A DNA stretch of 5,236 nucleotides from Ruminococcaceae bacterium UBA6364 (lineage in GTDB: Bacteria > Bacillota > Clostridia > Oscillospirales > Acutalibacteraceae): the NCBI GenBank assembly GCA_002440045.1, contig DJRI01000024.1, positions 1 through 5,236 of the forward strand, in the 5' to 3' direction. The notes beneath the pieces are model-generated. The model made no database searches. It worked only from the letters and a program-made list of their open reading frames with translations, and was not told where the DNA came from. A program made the position numbers and the translations under genes. This document shows, in pieces, positions 4,468 to 5,236 of the stretch (positions are counted from its first letter, which is position 1; each line of letters begins with the position of its first letter).

Positions 4468-5013
4468 ATGAAATACACAAAAAAATTTATCGCTAAAAAC
4501 GGCAAAGAAATTCTTATAAGAAACGCCGAGAGCGCCGACGGCGAGGCAGTGCTCGAAAACTTTAATATCACGCACGCCGAAACGGATTTTTTGCTGACAT
4601 ACCCGGACGAAAGCACCTTTACGCCCGAGATTGAAAGCCGCTTTTTGGGGCGCAAGGCAGAAAGCGCGAACGAAGCTGAGCTTGTTGCCGTTTCAGACGG
4701 TAAAATTGTCGGAACGGCAGGGGTGGACGCAGTCGGCACAAAATATAAGGTGGCGCACCGCGCTGAATTCGGCGTAAGCGTTTTAAAGGATTATTGGGGT
4801 CTCTCGATAGGCAAAGCCTTAACAGAGGCCTGTATAGAATGTGCAAGAAACGCAGGTTACGTTCAACTTGAGTTGAGCGTTGTTGCCGAAAATACAAGGG
4901 CAATTTCGCTTTATAAAAGTCTCGGATTTTCAGAATACGGCAGAAATCCCAAGGGCTTTAAGTCGCGCACAGGCGGTTATCAGGAACTTGTTTATATGAT
5001 GTTGGAGCTGTAA
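4468..5013 (+). CDS. GNAT-family N-acetyltransferase
   Basis: The 181-residue protein has the GNAT fold order. It shows strand ELVAVSDGKIVGTAGV (71-86), then motif A with AEFGVSVLKDYWGLSIGKAL (99-118), in which WGLSIG takes the place of the Q/RxxGxG/A acetyl-CoA pyrophosphate loop. LELSVVAENTRAISLYKSLGF (134-154) is the motif B region, with the Asn-x-x-Ala-x-x-Leu-Tyr pattern that is standard in RimI-like enzymes. It transfers acetyl from acetyl-CoA to an amine; the substrate cannot be told (protein N-terminus, antibiotic or small metabolite). AAGGAGAG (4451-4458), 9 nt before the ATG, is a strong ribosome binding site. It lies 36 bp after the TetR gene with no terminator between, so it is likely part of that operon and a candidate target of autoregulation. 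Confidence 0.93.
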   Translation: MKYTKKFIAKNGKEILIRNAESADGEAVLENFNITHAETDFLLTYPDESTFTPEIESRFLGRKAESANEAELVAVSDGKIVGTAGVDAVGTKYKVAHRAEFGVSVLKDYWGLSIGKALTEACIECARNAGYVQLELSVVAENTRAISLYKSLGFSEYGRNPKGFKSRTGGYQELVYMMLEL

Positions 5014-5039
5014 GTTCGTTGTTTGTTAAGGAGCAGTTT

Positions 5040-5222
5040 ATGGAAATCATACCGCTGAAAAAAGAAATATATGCGGGCAAAAAATTTACCGCGCGGTATA
5101 AGCATAAGAGGGTCGAACCCGGTCGCCCTAAAAGCTTTATTTTCCGTATCCTCGGGCGTTTTTCTCCTTGCAATACGAAAGTATTGCTGCGTCAAAGAAA
5201 CACCCGACTATGCAAAAACTAA
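5040..5222 (+). pseudogene. Start of a second GNAT-like gene, apparently broken by a hairpin element
   Basis: AAGGAG (5028-5033) lies 6 nt before the ATG at 5040, 26 bp after the previous gene, as expected for a co-transcribed gene. The first residues, MEIIPLKKEIYAGKKFTARY, resemble the N-terminus of some clostridial GNAT acetyltransferases. After about residue 24 the text (VEPGRPKSF and on) no longer looks like that family. The frame enters the hairpin element at residue 29 (5124) and stops at 5220-5222 inside its right arm, leaving only 60 residues. Either the gene was disrupted by insertion, or this is a short unrelated ORF. The rest of the gene, if present, would lie beyond the window. 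Confidence 0.45.
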
Positions 5223-5235
5223 AGCTTTTTGGGTG
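5124..5235. repeat. MITE-like nested hairpin element (about 112 nt, maybe continuing past the window)
   Basis: The whole stretch folds on itself. The outer arms 5124-5139 and 5220-5235 pair (AAAAGCTTTA with TAAAGCTTTT plus CGCCC with GGGTG, one mismatch and one G-U pair). Next, TTTTCCGTA (5140-5148) pairs imperfectly with TATGCAAAA near 5209-5217. Then TCGGGCGTTTTT (5152-5163) pairs with 5196-5207. The centre is a perfect GCAATAC-GAAA-GTATTGC hairpin (5170-5187). No transposase is visible. This is the form of a non-autonomous inverted-repeat element or an REP-like dispersed repeat. Confidence 0.6.
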
Positions 5236-5236
5236 C

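Noticed and set aside
4093..4575. Minus-strand open frame of 160 codons
   Set aside because: It spans the TetR/GNAT junction antisense to two well-supported genes and shows no domain.
4992..5195. Minus-strand open frame inside the hairpin element
   Set aside because: It arises from inverted-repeat sequence and runs back antisense into the GNAT region; no domain or good ribosome binding site was seen.

Overview
The window looks like a low-to-moderate-GC Firmicute, most likely a gut-type Clostridia member (Oscillospiraceae/Lachnospiraceae-like). The grounds are strong AGGAGG-type ribosome binding sites, sigma-A promoters with TTGACA/TATAAT boxes, a CCA-encoding tRNA next to 5S rRNA, and macro-domain and vWA proteins of a kind familiar from such genomes. 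No species can be named from this stretch.

Region 1 (1-160) is the tail of an rRNA operon: the last bases of 5S rRNA, a 20-bp perfect palindrome, tRNA-Asn(GTT) with encoded CCA, and a strong intrinsic terminator. Region 2 (161-577) has no gene. It holds a small tandem repeat, then a densely structured leader: an extended -10 promoter whose boxes lie in the arms of a 10-bp inverted repeat, a nested hairpin, a GC-rich cloverleaf of three hairpins closed by a 7-bp stem, and a second extended -10 box.

Region 3 (578-2332) is a co-oriented pair: a macro-domain protein (ADP-ribose chemistry) fused to a C-terminal helical, HTH-like domain, and a small vWA protein with an intact MIDAS. An intrinsic terminator lies directly against the vWA ribosome binding site. 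A consensus -10 box is placed so that transcripts starting there would lack the outer stem of that terminator. The pair is plausibly an ADP-ribosylation-linked stress or defence module, but this is inferred. Region 4 (2333-2634) is intergenic, with a possible decayed coding remnant and the terminator of the converging gene.

Region 5 (2635-5236) holds a minus-strand PanE/ApbA-family ketopantoate reductase-like gene, divergent from a TetR-family regulator. Their promoters stand back to back, and an operator-like partial palindrome lies inside the TetR-gene promoter. The regulator is followed by a GNAT acetyltransferase gene, then by the start of what looks like a second GNAT gene. That second gene runs into a roughly 112-nt nested-hairpin, MITE-like element at the window edge. 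TetR and the GNAT gene(s) probably form one autoregulated operon.
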